Source of the DNA: Actinoplanes italicus
GTDB taxonomy: Bacteria; Actinomycetota; Actinomycetes; Mycobacteriales; Micromonosporaceae
Assembly (NCBI RefSeq): GCF_003001815.1
Contig: NZ_PVMZ01000034.1
Location: 19,353 to 83,352, forward strand
DNA length: 64,000 nt
Direction: 5' to 3'
Part shown: in pieces, positions 24,909 through 33,888 of the stretch
How positions within the stretch are numbered: the stretch's first letter is position 1
Layout of the letters: each line of letters opens with the position of its first letter
Translations under genes and position numbers: made by a program
The notes under the pieces: generated by a model
The model's input: the letters and a program-made list of their open reading frames with translations, nothing else
Databases searched by the model: none
Told to the model about the DNA's origin: nothing

Positions 24909-25406
24909 TCAGACTATGGCCAGCAGGATCGCCTGCCCCTGCTCGGCAGCCGATCGGTAGAAGTCGCGCAGCGTGCCGAGATGCTCGATCAGGTCGTCGG
25001 CGGCGACGTCGGTCCACACGTCCGGATAGATCTCGGCCGCGGACATGGCCGCCGGGTCGAACCGGGCACGCAGCGCCTCCGGGTCGAGGTCGTCGAGACC
25101 GGCCGCGACGGCCCGCACCAGGTCGGCGTCCAGCAGGCGGGCCGGTCCGTAGCCGCCGTCGTCACCGATCTCGGTTCCGCCGAGGATCGCCGCCCCGGCC
25201 GCGCCGTCGCCGACGTCCCAGGCCGTGCCGGTCAGCAGGTAGTGCACGCCGTGCCAGAACTTGTCCAGGTCCAGCTCGGGTTCCGGCATCTCGGCGTCGT
25301 CGTCGTCGAGGTCGCCGTAGAGCAGGTCCTCGGCGGTCGACGGGTCGTCGATCAGCGCCCGCAGTTCGCCGGCCGACAGGCGGCGGCCGATGAGCTCCAT
25401 ACCCAT
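24909..25406 (-). CDS. DUF1877 (YfbM-like) family protein
   Basis: A 165-residue acidic protein with the family pattern: an N-terminal MGMELIGRRLS, the central LDKFWHGVHYLLTG and ILGGTEIGDDGGYGPARLL, and the C-terminal LIEHLGTLRDFYRSAAEQGQ. The biochemical role of DUF1877 proteins is unknown. A GGAAGG about 10 bases from the ATG may be the ribosome-binding site. It probably forms an operon with the small frame at 24767. Confidence 0.85.
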   Translation of the reverse strand: MGMELIGRRLSAGELRALIDDPSTAEDLLYGDLDDDDAEMPEPELDLDKFWHGVHYLLTGTAWDVGDGAAGAAILGGTEIGDDGGYGPARLLDADLVRAVAAGLDDLDPEALRARFDPAAMSAAEIYPDVWTDVAADDLIEHLGTLRDFYRSAAEQGQAILLAIV

Positions 25407-25474
25407 GACTCAGTCCAGCCTTCCGGTGAGAAGGGTACCGGGCGGTGAGAAGGGTAACGGGTTCCCGTAGCCGA

Positions 25475-25716
25475 TCATCGCCGCATCACCCAGGCCGGAT
25501 GCCCGGGGTCGTCGTTGTGGACGATGACGTCGACCTTCTCGGTGGGACGGACGGCTGTGTCATAGAGCCGCTGGGACGGGAGGTAACGCTCGTTCCAGCG
25601 TCCGGGCCGGTGGACTCGACGATCGCGGTGATCTGGGCTTCGTCGATCGTGCCGCTCGCCAGGAGGGCGTTCAGGACACCGAGATGCAGGCCGCGGTCGG
25701 GGAAGACGATGGTCAC
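25475..25716 (-). pseudogene. Chimeric remnant: N-terminus of one gene joined to C-terminus of a nucleoside-kinase-like gene
   Basis: From the ATG at 25716 the minus strand encodes a plausible protein start (MTIVFPDRGLHLGVLNALLA, then TIDEAQITAIVES). Near 25605 the frame changes and the rest, to the stop at 25475, reads WNERYLPSQRLYDTAVRPTE and VDVIVHNDDPGHPAWVMRR, which looks like the C-terminus of a uridine-kinase-like P-loop kinase. No Walker motif is present. The two parts seem to come from different genes brought together by a deletion. Confidence 0.5.
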
Positions 25717-25772
25717 GGCACCGACCCTATCCGCGATCAGCGGCGTAGATCGGCTGTGTCAGGATCGCTCGG

Positions 25773-26714
25773 ATGACGACCGCCGAGAGGTATGCCGAGT
25801 TCGCCGCACGGGAGGCGCACGGGGTCTCCCCCCTCTACGAGCGCCTGTCGCTGGCCGTGGCAACCGATGCGAAGCTCCTGACGCTGCTGGACACCGTTCC
25901 GGAGGGAAAGCGGCAACCCAATCTCCTGTACGCGGTGGTCCGGCTACTCGGCGGGCCGGTGAACGATCCGGAGGCCTTCCACGACTTCACGGTCGGTAAC
26001 TGGGACCGGGTGGCCGCTCAACTCCGCGTCAGGGCGACGCAGACCAACGAGCCCGGCCGTTCGGCGGTGCTCCTGCCCGTACTCAATGGATTGCCGCAAC
26101 CCCTCGCCCTGCTGGAGGTCGGCGCATCGGCCGGCCTCGGGCTTTATCCCGACCGCTACTCCTACCGCTACGGTGACCAGCGGCTCGGAGCCGGAGGCCC
26201 GGTCATGGAGTGCGAACTCACCGGGACGGAGCCACCGAGCCGGCTGCCGGAGGTCGTGTGGCGGGCCGGGCTCGACCTGAATCCGCTGCGGGTGACCGAT
26301 TCTGATGACATGGCCTGGCTGGACGCGCTGATCTGGCCCGAGCACACGCATCGGCGCGAGCGCCTGCGTGCCGCGGTCGAGATCGCCGCCGCAGACCCGC
26401 CCACCCTGGTCCGGGGCGATCTCGTCGACGACCTGCCGGCGCTGGCCGCGCAGGCGCCGGCCGGGGCGACGCTCGTTGTCTTCCACACATCGGTGCTCTA
26501 TCAGGTCCCTGAGGACCGGAGGAGAGCCTTCGAGGATCTGGTACGGACGATGCCCGGCCACCGGATCTCGGTCGAGGCGCCCGAGGTGGTGCCGTTCCCG
26601 GATCTGCCGCCGGCGCCCGACGACACGCTTCACAACGTGGTCGCCCTCGACGGCGTCCCGCTGGCCTGGGCGCGTGGCCACGGTCAGGCCCTGTCCTGGT
26701 TCGGGCCGCGCTGA
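25773..26714 (+). CDS. DUF2332 family protein
   Basis: A 313-residue protein with the features of DUF2332: LYERLSLAVATDAKLLTLLD, the QPNLLYAVVRLLGG segment, LLEVGASAGLGLYPDRYSYR (a glycine-rich motif resembling a methyltransferase motif I) and VVFHTSVLYQVPEDRR. The family has no established function; an enzymatic role with a nucleotide-like cofactor is only a suggestion from that motif. It is intact, in contrast to the gene fragments on both sides. Confidence 0.85.
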   Translation: MTTAERYAEFAAREAHGVSPLYERLSLAVATDAKLLTLLDTVPEGKRQPNLLYAVVRLLGGPVNDPEAFHDFTVGNWDRVAAQLRVRATQTNEPGRSAVLLPVLNGLPQPLALLEVGASAGLGLYPDRYSYRYGDQRLGAGGPVMECELTGTEPPSRLPEVVWRAGLDLNPLRVTDSDDMAWLDALIWPEHTHRRERLRAAVEIAAADPPTLVRGDLVDDLPALAAQAPAGATLVVFHTSVLYQVPEDRRRAFEDLVRTMPGHRISVEAPEVVPFPDLPPAPDDTLHNVVALDGVPLAWARGHGQALSWFGPR

Positions 26715-26791
26715 CCGTGCCTGGTTCCGGCCCACCGCCGGATGTCGGCGGTGATCGTCAGCAGCATCGAACTTCCCCGAGGAGGGTGGAC

Positions 26792-27349
26792 ATGGAACAG
26801 GTGAGCAGCCGCGTCGTCTACCGAAACCCATGGATGACGGTACGAGAGGACGAGATCCGCCGGCCCGACGGCAGCCCCGGCATCTACGGCGTCGTCGAGA
26901 AGCCGGACTTCGCACTGGTCCTGCCGCGCTGGCGGGACGGGTTCTGGCTGGTCGAGCAGTACCGCTATCCGGTCGGGCGGCGGGCCTGGGAGTTCCCGCA
27001 GGGCAGCTGGGGCGCCGGAGCCGGCGGCGATCAGGTGGCGCTGGCCCGGCGGGAGCTGGCCGAGGAGACCGGCCTGCGCGCCACGGAGATGATCCATCTC
27101 GGTCACCTCTACGAGGCCTACGGTTACTGCACCCAGGGCTTCGACGTCTACCTGGCCACGGGACTGGCCGAGGGCGAACCCGATCGTGAGGCCACCGAGC
27201 AGGACATGGTGCACCGCGCTTTCAGCGACGCCGAGATCAACGACCTCATCCGTACGGGCGGGATCGTCGACGCCCCGTCGCTGGCCGCGCTCACCCTCTA
27301 CCGCTTGGACGGGGTGGTTGTCCAGGGGACGGACAGCGATCTAGCCTGA
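26792..27349 (+). CDS. NUDIX hydrolase, ADP-ribose pyrophosphatase type
   Basis: A 185-residue NUDIX protein. The box is recognisable as GDQVALARRELAEETGL with the catalytic REL-x-EE-x-G core; the first glutamate of the classical pattern is replaced. The flanking LVEQYRYPVGRRAWEFPQGS and the following HLGHLYEAYGYCTQGFDVYL are typical of the ADP-ribose/NDP-sugar branch, which cleaves ADP-ribose to AMP and ribose 5-phosphate. A GAGGAGGG ribosome-binding site 5 bases before the ATG decides the start. Confidence 0.87.
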   Translation: MEQVSSRVVYRNPWMTVREDEIRRPDGSPGIYGVVEKPDFALVLPRWRDGFWLVEQYRYPVGRRAWEFPQGSWGAGAGGDQVALARRELAEETGLRATEMIHLGHLYEAYGYCTQGFDVYLATGLAEGEPDREATEQDMVHRAFSDAEINDLIRTGGIVDAPSLAALTLYRLDGVVVQGTDSDLA

Positions 27350-27446
27350 CCGGACACGACTGGCGCGGGTGGTCCACCATCGGGGAGTGACGTCGGGGCA
27401 TCGACCGCCTGGGCGCTCTTCATCGATCACGATGAGGAGCGTGTCC

Positions 27447-28113
27447 ATGCCCGGGAAGACGACCCACCGCATCCTGCACCTGTCCGATCCGCATCTCACG
27501 GCGTCCCGCGCCGACGAGGACGGCGTCGACGCGGCGGACTCACTCGACCGGATCCTGCACGACGTGCGGTTCGTCCCCGGCATCGACGCGGTCGCGTTCG
27601 CCCGCGAGCGCGGGATCCCGCACATCTAATGCACCGGCAACCACGACGCCCGCGACACGTTCGCGGAGGTGTTCGGCACCGGCCCGCGGCTCCGACGGCC
27701 GCGATGCCGGGGCCGGCTGCCGCGGGGTCGATCGTGGTGCTGCATCACCCGCCGATCGCGCTGCCGTCGTCGAAGCTGATGCCGCTGGTGAACCTGCGCA
27801 ACGCCGGGCAGCTGGCCTCGGCGCTCGCCGGCAGCGACGTGCACGCCGTCCTGTGCGGCCACTTCCACCTGCAGCTGTCCGGGACGCTCGCCGGCATCCC
27901 GGTGTGGGTCGCACCCGGCGTGATCACCCGGATCGACCTGACCGCTCCCCCCCGCACCTCGAACGCGCGGTCCGCGGCGCGGGCGCGACCGTCGTCGACC
28001 TTGGCGGCCCGTTCTCGCCGATGTTCCACACCGTCCAGGCCCGCGACCCCGACGCGGGCACGCAGGTGTACCTGGCCGACGCCCTGTCCGGCAGCGACGT
28101 CGCGGTCGAGTAG
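27447..28113 (+). pseudogene. Metallophosphoesterase (CpdA-like) pseudogene
   Basis: The N-terminus keeps the first metal motif (HRILHLSDPHLTASRADE). After VPGIDAV about 25 residues, including the GD motif, are missing. At 27627-27629 a TAA stands where the family has a tyrosine (ARERGIPHI, stop, CTGNHDARDTF). Frames then change: SIVVLHHPPIALPSSKL and VLCGHFHLQLSGTLAGIPVW are in a second frame, and AVRGAGATVVDLGGPF to the stop in a third. At least one nonsense mutation, deletions and two frameshifts mean it cannot be functional. Confidence 0.8.
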
Positions 28114-28170
28114 GGCCCGGCACCCGTTCGGAGGTCGTTTTCCGGGTCCGGGTGGTGCAGTGTGGACGGC

Positions 28171-30654
28171 GTGGTGTCGCGGATCCTGATCTCACACGCC
28201 GGCCGGGATCGGCCGTGGGCGGAGTGGGCACGCTGGCATCTGGAGGCCGCGGGGCATCAGATCGAGCTGGACAGCGCCGACCGGGCGCCGGGCACCAACT
28301 TCGTCGAGGCGATGGACCGGGCGCTGCACCGCGACAACCCGATGCTCGTACTGCTGTCGTCGGCCTATCTGGATCCGAAGCGGTTCACCGCCGACGAGTG
28401 GACGGCCCGCTTCGCGCAGCGTCGCAAGGACCCGGACGCGAAACTGATTCCTATCCGGATCGAGAACATCGATCTGAACGGCGGCCTGTGGGCGCCGATC
28501 GTCGTGCCGGACCTGTTCGACCTGCCCGCGGACGAGGCGGTCACCGTGCTGGTCGAGGCGGTCCGGCGAGTGGTGACCCAGTCTCCGGCCGGAGCGCCGC
28601 GGGCCGCGCCGCCGGTCTTTCCCGGGCGACGGACGTCGGTGGCGGCGGCTACGGAGGCGGGACCCAGGCCGCCGGGCTCTCTGCCCGCGGTGTGGAACCT
28701 GGCCCGCCGCAACCTCGGTTTCACCGGCCGTGACGGCATGCTGAACAACCTGCACGACACCCTGCGGGGCGGCAGCCGGGTGGCCGTGCAGGCGTTGCAC
28801 GGCATGGGTGGGGTCGGCAAGACCCAGCTGGCCCTGGAGTACGCCCACCGCTTCGCCGGCGAGTACGACCTGGTCTGGTGGATACCCTCCGAACAACCGG
28901 AGCTGATCAGCGACCACCTCTCCGCGCTCGCCCTGAAGCTGCGGCTGGTCTCGGCCGGCACCGCCATTCCGGAGGCGGTCGAGGCACTCCGGGAACACCT
29001 GCGCCGAACCGGCCGGTGGCTGCTGGTGTTCGACAATGCCGAGGAACGTGACGAACTGGCCCCATGGCTGCCCGACGGCCCAGGACATCTCCTGATCACG
29101 AGCCGGAACCACAACTGGACCGGTGTCGCACGGCCGGTGGACGTCGACGTCTTCATGCGTGGTGAATCCGTCGATCTGCTGCGCGCCAACCTGGCGGGGC
29201 TCACCGAGATCGATGCGGACCGGCTCGCCGACGCTCTCGGCGACCTTCCGCTGGCAGTCGGGCAGGCTGTGGACCTCCTGACCGAGACCCGCATGTCGAT
29301 CGACGTCTACCTGAGCGATTTGACCGCCCACACTGCCGACCTGATGAAGGAGGGTCGTCCACCGGGCGGATATCCGCTGTCGCTCGCCGCCTCCGTGGCC
29401 CTGTCGGCCGACCGGCTGCGAGCGGCGGATCCGGCCGCCGGGGAGCTGCTCCACCTCTGTGCACGACTGGGATCGCAGCCGATTCCCGCTGATCTGTTCA
29501 CCGCCCGGCCGGATCTGCTTCCCGCGCCACTGGACGACACGGCGCGCAAGCCGTTGGCCCTCGCCCGCACGACGGCTCGGCTCGGCCTCTACGGGCTGGC
29601 GCGGCTGACCGATGCCGGTCCTGTCCTGCACCGGCTCATCCAGGCAGTCCTGCGCGACATCGACATCGACCCGGTGACCCACCACACCGTCGTCGAACGA
29701 CTGCTGGCCGCCGCCGGCCCCGACGACGGCAGCGATCCGCGGTGGTGGCCTCGCTGGAGCGTGCTATTGCCGCACCTCCTCGCCGTCGGCCCTGTCACCA
29801 CCACCGATCCCGGCCTGCGTTCCACCACGGCGATGGCCATGTGGCATCTGATGTCCCGCGGTGAGTCCCGTGCCGCACTGCCGCTGGTGGAGCACCTGTA
29901 CGAGGCGTGGACACGCCTACATGGACCGGACGACATCAGCACCACCTACATCGCCAACGTGCTCTCCGCCATCCACCGGCAGCTCGGCAACTACCGGCGT
30001 ACCCACGACCTCTGTCAGGAGATCTTCACCCGCACACGTCGGCTTCACGGTGACGATCATCCGAACACACTCAGCGCGGCTCACAACCTCGCGGACATCC
30101 TGCGCGGACTCGGCGACTACCAGCAAGCACGCGAAATGGACGAGGACAACCTCGCTCGCCGGCGGCGTGTCCTGGGCGAGGACGACCCCGCTACGCTCCG
30201 CACAGCCACCAACCTGGTCATGGTGACGGCGCTCATGGGCGACTTCGCAGGTGTTCGAGAGCTCGCCGAGGACACTTTCGCTCGCAAACGGCGTGTACTC
30301 GGCGACGACCATCCCGAGACCTTGCGCACGGCCACGAACCTCGCCGGGGTACTACGTCAGCTCGGGGAGATCCAGCGTGCGCTGGAGCTGAACACCGCCA
30401 CCCTCGCCCGAAGCCGGAAGGTACTCGGCGACGAGCATCCTGACACGCTCGAATCAGCGAGCGCCCTCGCCGCCGCCTACCTGGTCGCCGGCGAAACCCG
30501 GCGTGCCTTGGAACTCGAGGGGGAGACCTTGGCCGTCCAGGCGCGGGTACTGGGTGAGGAACATCCCGACACTCTCCGGTCGGCCGCGAGCCTCACCGAG
30601 CTCCAGCGCCTTTTGTCAGATGAAGATCCGGCAGGCGCTCAGGGGGCCGAGTAG
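28171..30654 (+). CDS. TIR - NB-ARC - TPR (STAND) protein
   Basis: An 827-residue signalling ATPase. Residues 5-134 are a TIR domain (RILISHAGRDRPWAEWARWH) with a glutamate at residue 76 in TADEWTARF, at the place of the NADase catalytic glutamate. Residues about 180-480 are NB-ARC: Walker A GMGGVGKT (211-218), Walker B LLVFDN (284-289) and GDLPLA (357-362). From about 570 come NPHTL-type tetratricopeptide repeats with RRRVLGEDDPATLRTATNL. The GTG at 28171 gives exactly the same N-terminal length as the paralogue at 38045 and lies 7 bases after CAGTGT. Databases often call this architecture FxSxx-COOH system TPR protein, but no FxsA or FxsB gene is seen here. An immune or stress-sensing role is inferred. 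Confidence 0.88.
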   Translation: MVSRILISHAGRDRPWAEWARWHLEAAGHQIELDSADRAPGTNFVEAMDRALHRDNPMLVLLSSAYLDPKRFTADEWTARFAQRRKDPDAKLIPIRIENIDLNGGLWAPIVVPDLFDLPADEAVTVLVEAVRRVVTQSPAGAPRAAPPVFPGRRTSVAAATEAGPRPPGSLPAVWNLARRNLGFTGRDGMLNNLHDTLRGGSRVAVQALHGMGGVGKTQLALEYAHRFAGEYDLVWWIPSEQPELISDHLSALALKLRLVSAGTAIPEAVEALREHLRRTGRWLLVFDNAEERDELAPWLPDGPGHLLITSRNHNWTGVARPVDVDVFMRGESVDLLRANLAGLTEIDADRLADALGDLPLAVGQAVDLLTETRMSIDVYLSDLTAHTADLMKEGRPPGGYPLSLAASVALSADRLRAADPAAGELLHLCARLGSQPIPADLFTARPDLLPAPLDDTARKPLALARTTARLGLYGLARLTDAGPVLHRLIQAVLRDIDIDPVTHHTVVERLLAAAGPDDGSDPRWWPRWSVLLPHLLAVGPVTTTDPGLRSTTAMAMWHLMSRGESRAALPLVEHLYEAWTRLHGPDDISTTYIANVLSAIHRQLGNYRRTHDLCQEIFTRTRRLHGDDHPNTLSAAHNLADILRGLGDYQQAREMDEDNLARRRRVLGEDDPATLRTATNLVMVTALMGDFAGVRELAEDTFARKRRVLGDDHPETLRTATNLAGVLRQLGEIQRALELNTATLARSRKVLGDEHPDTLESASALAAAYLVAGETRRALELEGETLAVQARVLGEEHPDTLRSAASLTELQRLLSDEDPAGAQGAE

Positions 30655-31205
30655 GGGTCCCGGCGGGAGAGCAGCGACTCGGCGAAGGCCAGCGGGGGCA
30701 GCGTCCGGCCGTGGGCCCGTTCGGCGTCGGTGATGGGGACCACGTTGAGGATGCGGACGGCTCCGGCGGTGGTGCGGACGTAGTCGAGGGCCGCCGGGCT
30801 GAGTGGGCCGGCCAGGAACACCGCGCGGCAACCGCGGAACGCCGGGAACTCGTCGTCGATGCCGATCATGTGGCCCCAGTTGAGCTGCTCACCGGTGAGG
30901 AACGGGTGGACCGCGAGGTTGGCCAGCTGTACGGCGACGGCGTGCTCGTCGGCTCGGCTGAGGGGGCCGCGGCGTACCAGGCGCAGTTCGGCGCGGCCTC
31001 CGCCGCCCGGGCCGGGGCCCGACGGCATCTCGTGGACGGCCATACCGATGGTGGCGAAGGTGGTCATCTCGAGGGAGCGGTAGATGAACACGTCGAGGCG
31101 GGGCAGCGGTCCGCTGGGGTTCTCGAACTGGATGCCGTCGTCCTCCTCGCCGTGGCGGTCGCGGTAGGTGAGGAAGACGTCGCGGAGAATCATCGGTGCA
31201 GGCAT
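30639..31205 (-). CDS. Suppressor-of-fused (SUFU) domain protein
   Basis: A 188-residue protein with bacterial SUFU features: LPRLDVFIYRS, FATIGMAVHEMP, RAELRLVRRGPL, the ANLAVHPFLTGEQLNWGHMI segment and NVVPITDAERAHG. Bacterial SUFU proteins are often found with toxin or immunity genes, and their function is unclear. The ATG at 31205 follows the stop of the 183-residue gene by 1 bp, so the two form an operon. The 3' end overlaps the TIR-STAND gene by 16 bp. Confidence 0.82.
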   Translation of the reverse strand: MPAPMILRDVFLTYRDRHGEEDDGIQFENPSGPLPRLDVFIYRSLEMTTFATIGMAVHEMPSGPGPGGGGRAELRLVRRGPLSRADEHAVAVQLANLAVHPFLTGEQLNWGHMIGIDDEFPAFRGCRAVFLAGPLSPAALDYVRTTAGAVRILNVVPITDAERAHGRTLPPLAFAESLLSRRDPYSAP

Positions 31206-31206
31206 G

Positions 31207-31758
31207 TCAGTCTCCGCTCCAGCCGAAGAAGTAGATCCACGCGGGCCGGTCACCGTCGTAGGCGATGACGTATGCCCCGTGCCAGCGCGCGAAACCGTCG
31301 AGCCCGTCGTCGAAGGCCTCCTCGACAGCCTCGGCCGACGGCTGCCTGGTCCCGAACCAGTGGTCGAGATCCTCGTCCGGCAGCGGGGCGACCCTGCCGC
31401 CGTCCGGATGATCGGCCACACCGGTCATGTCGATGATCGAGTGCGTGCCGGAGAACGGCTGCGACTCGAGCAGCGTGTCGGGGCCGGTCACCTCGATCTG
31501 CGCCGCGTGCCACGCCTGGCGGGCGAACCCGTCGCCGGGCTCCCAGGCACCGTCCTCGCCGAACTCGGCGACCAGGGCGGCGCGCGTCTCGGCTGCCTCG
31601 AGGGCGACGAACTCCTCCTCGCTCATCTGCCGGGCTCGCGGGTCGGGCTCGCGGAGGTAGTAGTCGCCGTCGGCGTACGCCTCCTCTCTTGCCTGCCGTA
31701 AGGCGGCGGTGATGTCCGCCTGGTAAGGAACCCTGCGGTTCCACACCGAAGCCCCCAT
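31207..31758 (-). CDS. Hypothetical protein, operon partner of SUFU
   Basis: A 183-residue acidic protein with a conserved-looking N-terminus (WNRRVPYQADITAALRQARE) and C-terminus (FARWHGAYVIAYDGDRPAWI). It is soluble, with no motif I recognise. An AGAGGTG ribosome-binding site precedes the ATG at 31758. One base separates its stop from the SUFU start. SUFU proteins commonly have such a partner upstream, which suggests the two act together. Confidence 0.7.
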   Translation of the reverse strand: MGASVWNRRVPYQADITAALRQAREEAYADGDYYLREPDPRARQMSEEEFVALEAAETRAALVAEFGEDGAWEPGDGFARQAWHAAQIEVTGPDTLLESQPFSGTHSIIDMTGVADHPDGGRVAPLPDEDLDHWFGTRQPSAEAVEEAFDDGLDGFARWHGAYVIAYDGDRPAWIYFFGWSGD

Positions 31759-31819
31759 GATCACCTCTTCCCTCCGGAGGGGCGATCCTACGCGGCCAAG
31801 CCGGGCGTACGATCGCCGC

Positions 31820-32971
31820 GTGCTGGCATACGTCACCGGGGTCACCCTGTTCGTCATCGGCCTGTGTCTCTCGCTCGCGCTGCACGAGGCGGGTCATCTG
31901 CTGTCGGCGCGTGCCTTCGGGATGCGGGTGCGGCGCTATTTCGTCGGTCGTGGGCCGACCGTGTTCTCGTTCCGCCGGGGCGGTACCGAGTACGGCCTGA
32001 AGGCGCTGCCGATCGGCGGTTTCTGTGAGATCGCGGGCATGACCACGCTGGACGAGTTGTCGCCGGACGAGCGGCCGCGCGCGATGTGGCGGTTCCCCGC
32101 GTGGAAACGGACCGTGGTGATGGCGTCCGGCGCGGTCACGCACGTGCTGCTGGCGATGACGATCCTGTACTTCATGGCGATCAGCACCGGCCTGCCGAAC
32201 CTGAATCCGGTGTCGGAGCCGGTGGTCGCGTCCACCACCTGTCCCACGGCGGCGTGCCCGGCTGCGGACGCCGGTGTCCGGGCCGGTGACCGGATCACGG
32301 CGGTCGCGGGCACGCCCACGCCGCTGTGGCCGGACGTGATCACGGCGGTGCAGGCGGCCGGCGGGCCGACGGCGCTGACCGTGCAGCGCGGCGGCGAGAC
32401 GCTGACCCTGACCGTCGACGTGGCGCGGGTGACGCGCAACGGCGCCGAGGTCGGCATGATCGGGGCGACGCCACAGGCGCCGCCCGCCTATCTGGCCTAC
32501 GGCCCGGCGGAGGCGGCGGGCGCGACTCTGGCGTTCACCGGGAACCTCTTCGAGCGTACGTTCGCCCAGCTCGTGGCTTTTCCTCAGCGCATTCCGGCGG
32601 TGATCGCCGCGATCGGTGGCGCCGAACGGGACGCGAACACCCCGATCAGCATGGTCGGAGCGAGCCGGCTCGGTGGTGAGGCCGCCGAGCGCGGGCTGTG
32701 GGAGGTCTTCCTGCTGCTGCTGGCGAGCCTGAACCTGTTCATGGCGGTGTTCAACCTGCTGCCGCTGCTGCCGCTGGACGGCGGTCACATCATGGTCGTG
32801 TGGTTCGAGCGGATCCGTGACGTTCTGCGCCGGTGGCGGGGTCTGCCGGCGGCCGGGCCGATCGATTTCACCAGGCTGTATCCGGTGACGATGGCACTGG
32901 TCCTGATCGGCGGTGCGGTCATGCTGCTGACCGTCACCGCCGACGTGGTGAACCCGATCCGCCTATCTTGA
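31820..32971 (+). CDS. Site-2 protease-like M50 membrane metalloprotease
   Basis: A 383-residue intramembrane protease of the RseP/Rip1 family. The zinc site HEAGH is at residues 22-26 in the first membrane segment, the second zinc motif LPLDGGH has its aspartate near residue 320, and a PDZ domain lies between (about 145-220, AGDRITAVAGTPTPLWPDVI). Four membrane segments are visible. Such proteases cut anti-sigma factors or signal peptides within the membrane. The GTG at 31820 follows TACGAT by 6 bases, so the message is probably leaderless. An isoprenoid gene pair usually found beside the housekeeping rip1 (dxr, ispG) is absent. Confidence 0.88.
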   Translation: MLAYVTGVTLFVIGLCLSLALHEAGHLLSARAFGMRVRRYFVGRGPTVFSFRRGGTEYGLKALPIGGFCEIAGMTTLDELSPDERPRAMWRFPAWKRTVVMASGAVTHVLLAMTILYFMAISTGLPNLNPVSEPVVASTTCPTAACPAADAGVRAGDRITAVAGTPTPLWPDVITAVQAAGGPTALTVQRGGETLTLTVDVARVTRNGAEVGMIGATPQAPPAYLAYGPAEAAGATLAFTGNLFERTFAQLVAFPQRIPAVIAAIGGAERDANTPISMVGASRLGGEAAERGLWEVFLLLLASLNLFMAVFNLLPLLPLDGGHIMVVWFERIRDVLRRWRGLPAAGPIDFTRLYPVTMALVLIGGAVMLLTVTADVVNPIRLS

Positions 32972-33817
32972 GGCGCGTCTGCCCCGGTTCGGCTTGGCGC
33001 CGACCTGCGGTGTGCTGGTGGCCGCCCGGACTGCCGGGACCAGCGGCTCGACGGGCGGGCCGGCCGGGTAACGGCGGTTGAGCCAGATCTGCTGACCGAG
33101 GGCGAACAGGTTCTGGGTGGTCCAGTACAGGATGACGCCGACCGGGAAGATGAACCCGGAGAAGAGCAGCGACACCGGGATGCCGTAGAGCATGATCCGC
33201 TGGACGGTGCGCTGCTGCGGGTTCTCCGACCAGCCGCTCTTGAGGATGGACATACGGCTGGTCAGGAACGTGGTGGTGATCATCGCGACGATCAGGACGC
33301 CGGCCACGATGTGCACGGTGCCGATGCCGGAGTTGAAGCCGGCGGCGATGGGCGCGCCGAACAGTTCGGCCCGTGACGCTTCGGCGAACTGGGTCTCGGA
33401 CCAGCCGTACAGCGTCCGGGTGATGGGGTTGGTGATGTCCGGGTTGAGGTGGCGCAGCACGTGCAGCAGACCGATGAAGATCGGGATCTGGACGAGCATC
33501 GGCAGGAACGCGCCGAACGGGCTGACCTTCTCGCGCTGGTAGAGCTCGGCGAGCTCCTGCTGCAGGGCGACCCGGTCACCCTGGTGTTTGGCCTTGAGCT
33601 CGGCGAACTTCGGCTGCAGACGCTGGATGGCCTGCTGGGAGCGGACCTGGCGCAGGAACAGCGGGAACAGCACGGCACGCACGGTCAGCACCAGGAACAC
33701 GATGCCGAGCACCCACGCCCAGTCGGTGGAGAGGGTGTGCGCGCCGTCGAGGACGCGGTCCCAGAGCGAGTGCCAGAACAGCAGGATGTTAGAGATTAAA
33801 TGGTAGATAAAGGACAT
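32963..33817 (-). CDS. yidC: Membrane protein insertase YidC
   Basis: A 284-residue polytopic membrane protein of the YidC/Oxa1 family with the conserved core: LTVRAVLFPLFLRQVRSQQA containing the arginine of the hydrophilic groove, KVSPFGAFLPMLVQIPIFIG and LFSGFIFPVGVILYWTTQNL. About five membrane segments and a basic C-terminal tail. It inserts proteins into the plasma membrane. The genes rpmH, rnpA and jag, which flank the housekeeping yidC near oriC, are absent, so this is more likely a second copy. It converges on the M50 protease gene with a 9-bp overlap. Confidence 0.9.
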   Translation of the reverse strand: MSFIYHLISNILLFWHSLWDRVLDGAHTLSTDWAWVLGIVFLVLTVRAVLFPLFLRQVRSQQAIQRLQPKFAELKAKHQGDRVALQQELAELYQREKVSPFGAFLPMLVQIPIFIGLLHVLRHLNPDITNPITRTLYGWSETQFAEASRAELFGAPIAAGFNSGIGTVHIVAGVLIVAMITTTFLTSRMSILKSGWSENPQQRTVQRIMLYGIPVSLLFSGFIFPVGVILYWTTQNLFALGQQIWLNRRYPAGPPVEPLVPAVRAATSTPQVGAKPNRGRRASR

Positions 33818-33888
33818 GGAGGATCCCCCAGGGGCGACTGACGACAGGAAGGGTCATCAGCGGCCACCCGAACGCGGGTAGCGCGGAG

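Noticed and set aside
28171..30654. FxSxx-COOH peptide modification system
   Set aside because: The TIR-STAND-TPR architecture often carries this name, but neither a radical-SAM FxsB gene nor a short FxsA peptide ending in F-x-S-x-x was found in the window.
26792..30654. NUDIX hydrolase as functional partner of the TIR NADase
   Set aside because: Hydrolysis of ADP-ribose would fit chemically, but a pseudogene lies between the genes and there is no operon link; proximity alone is not enough.
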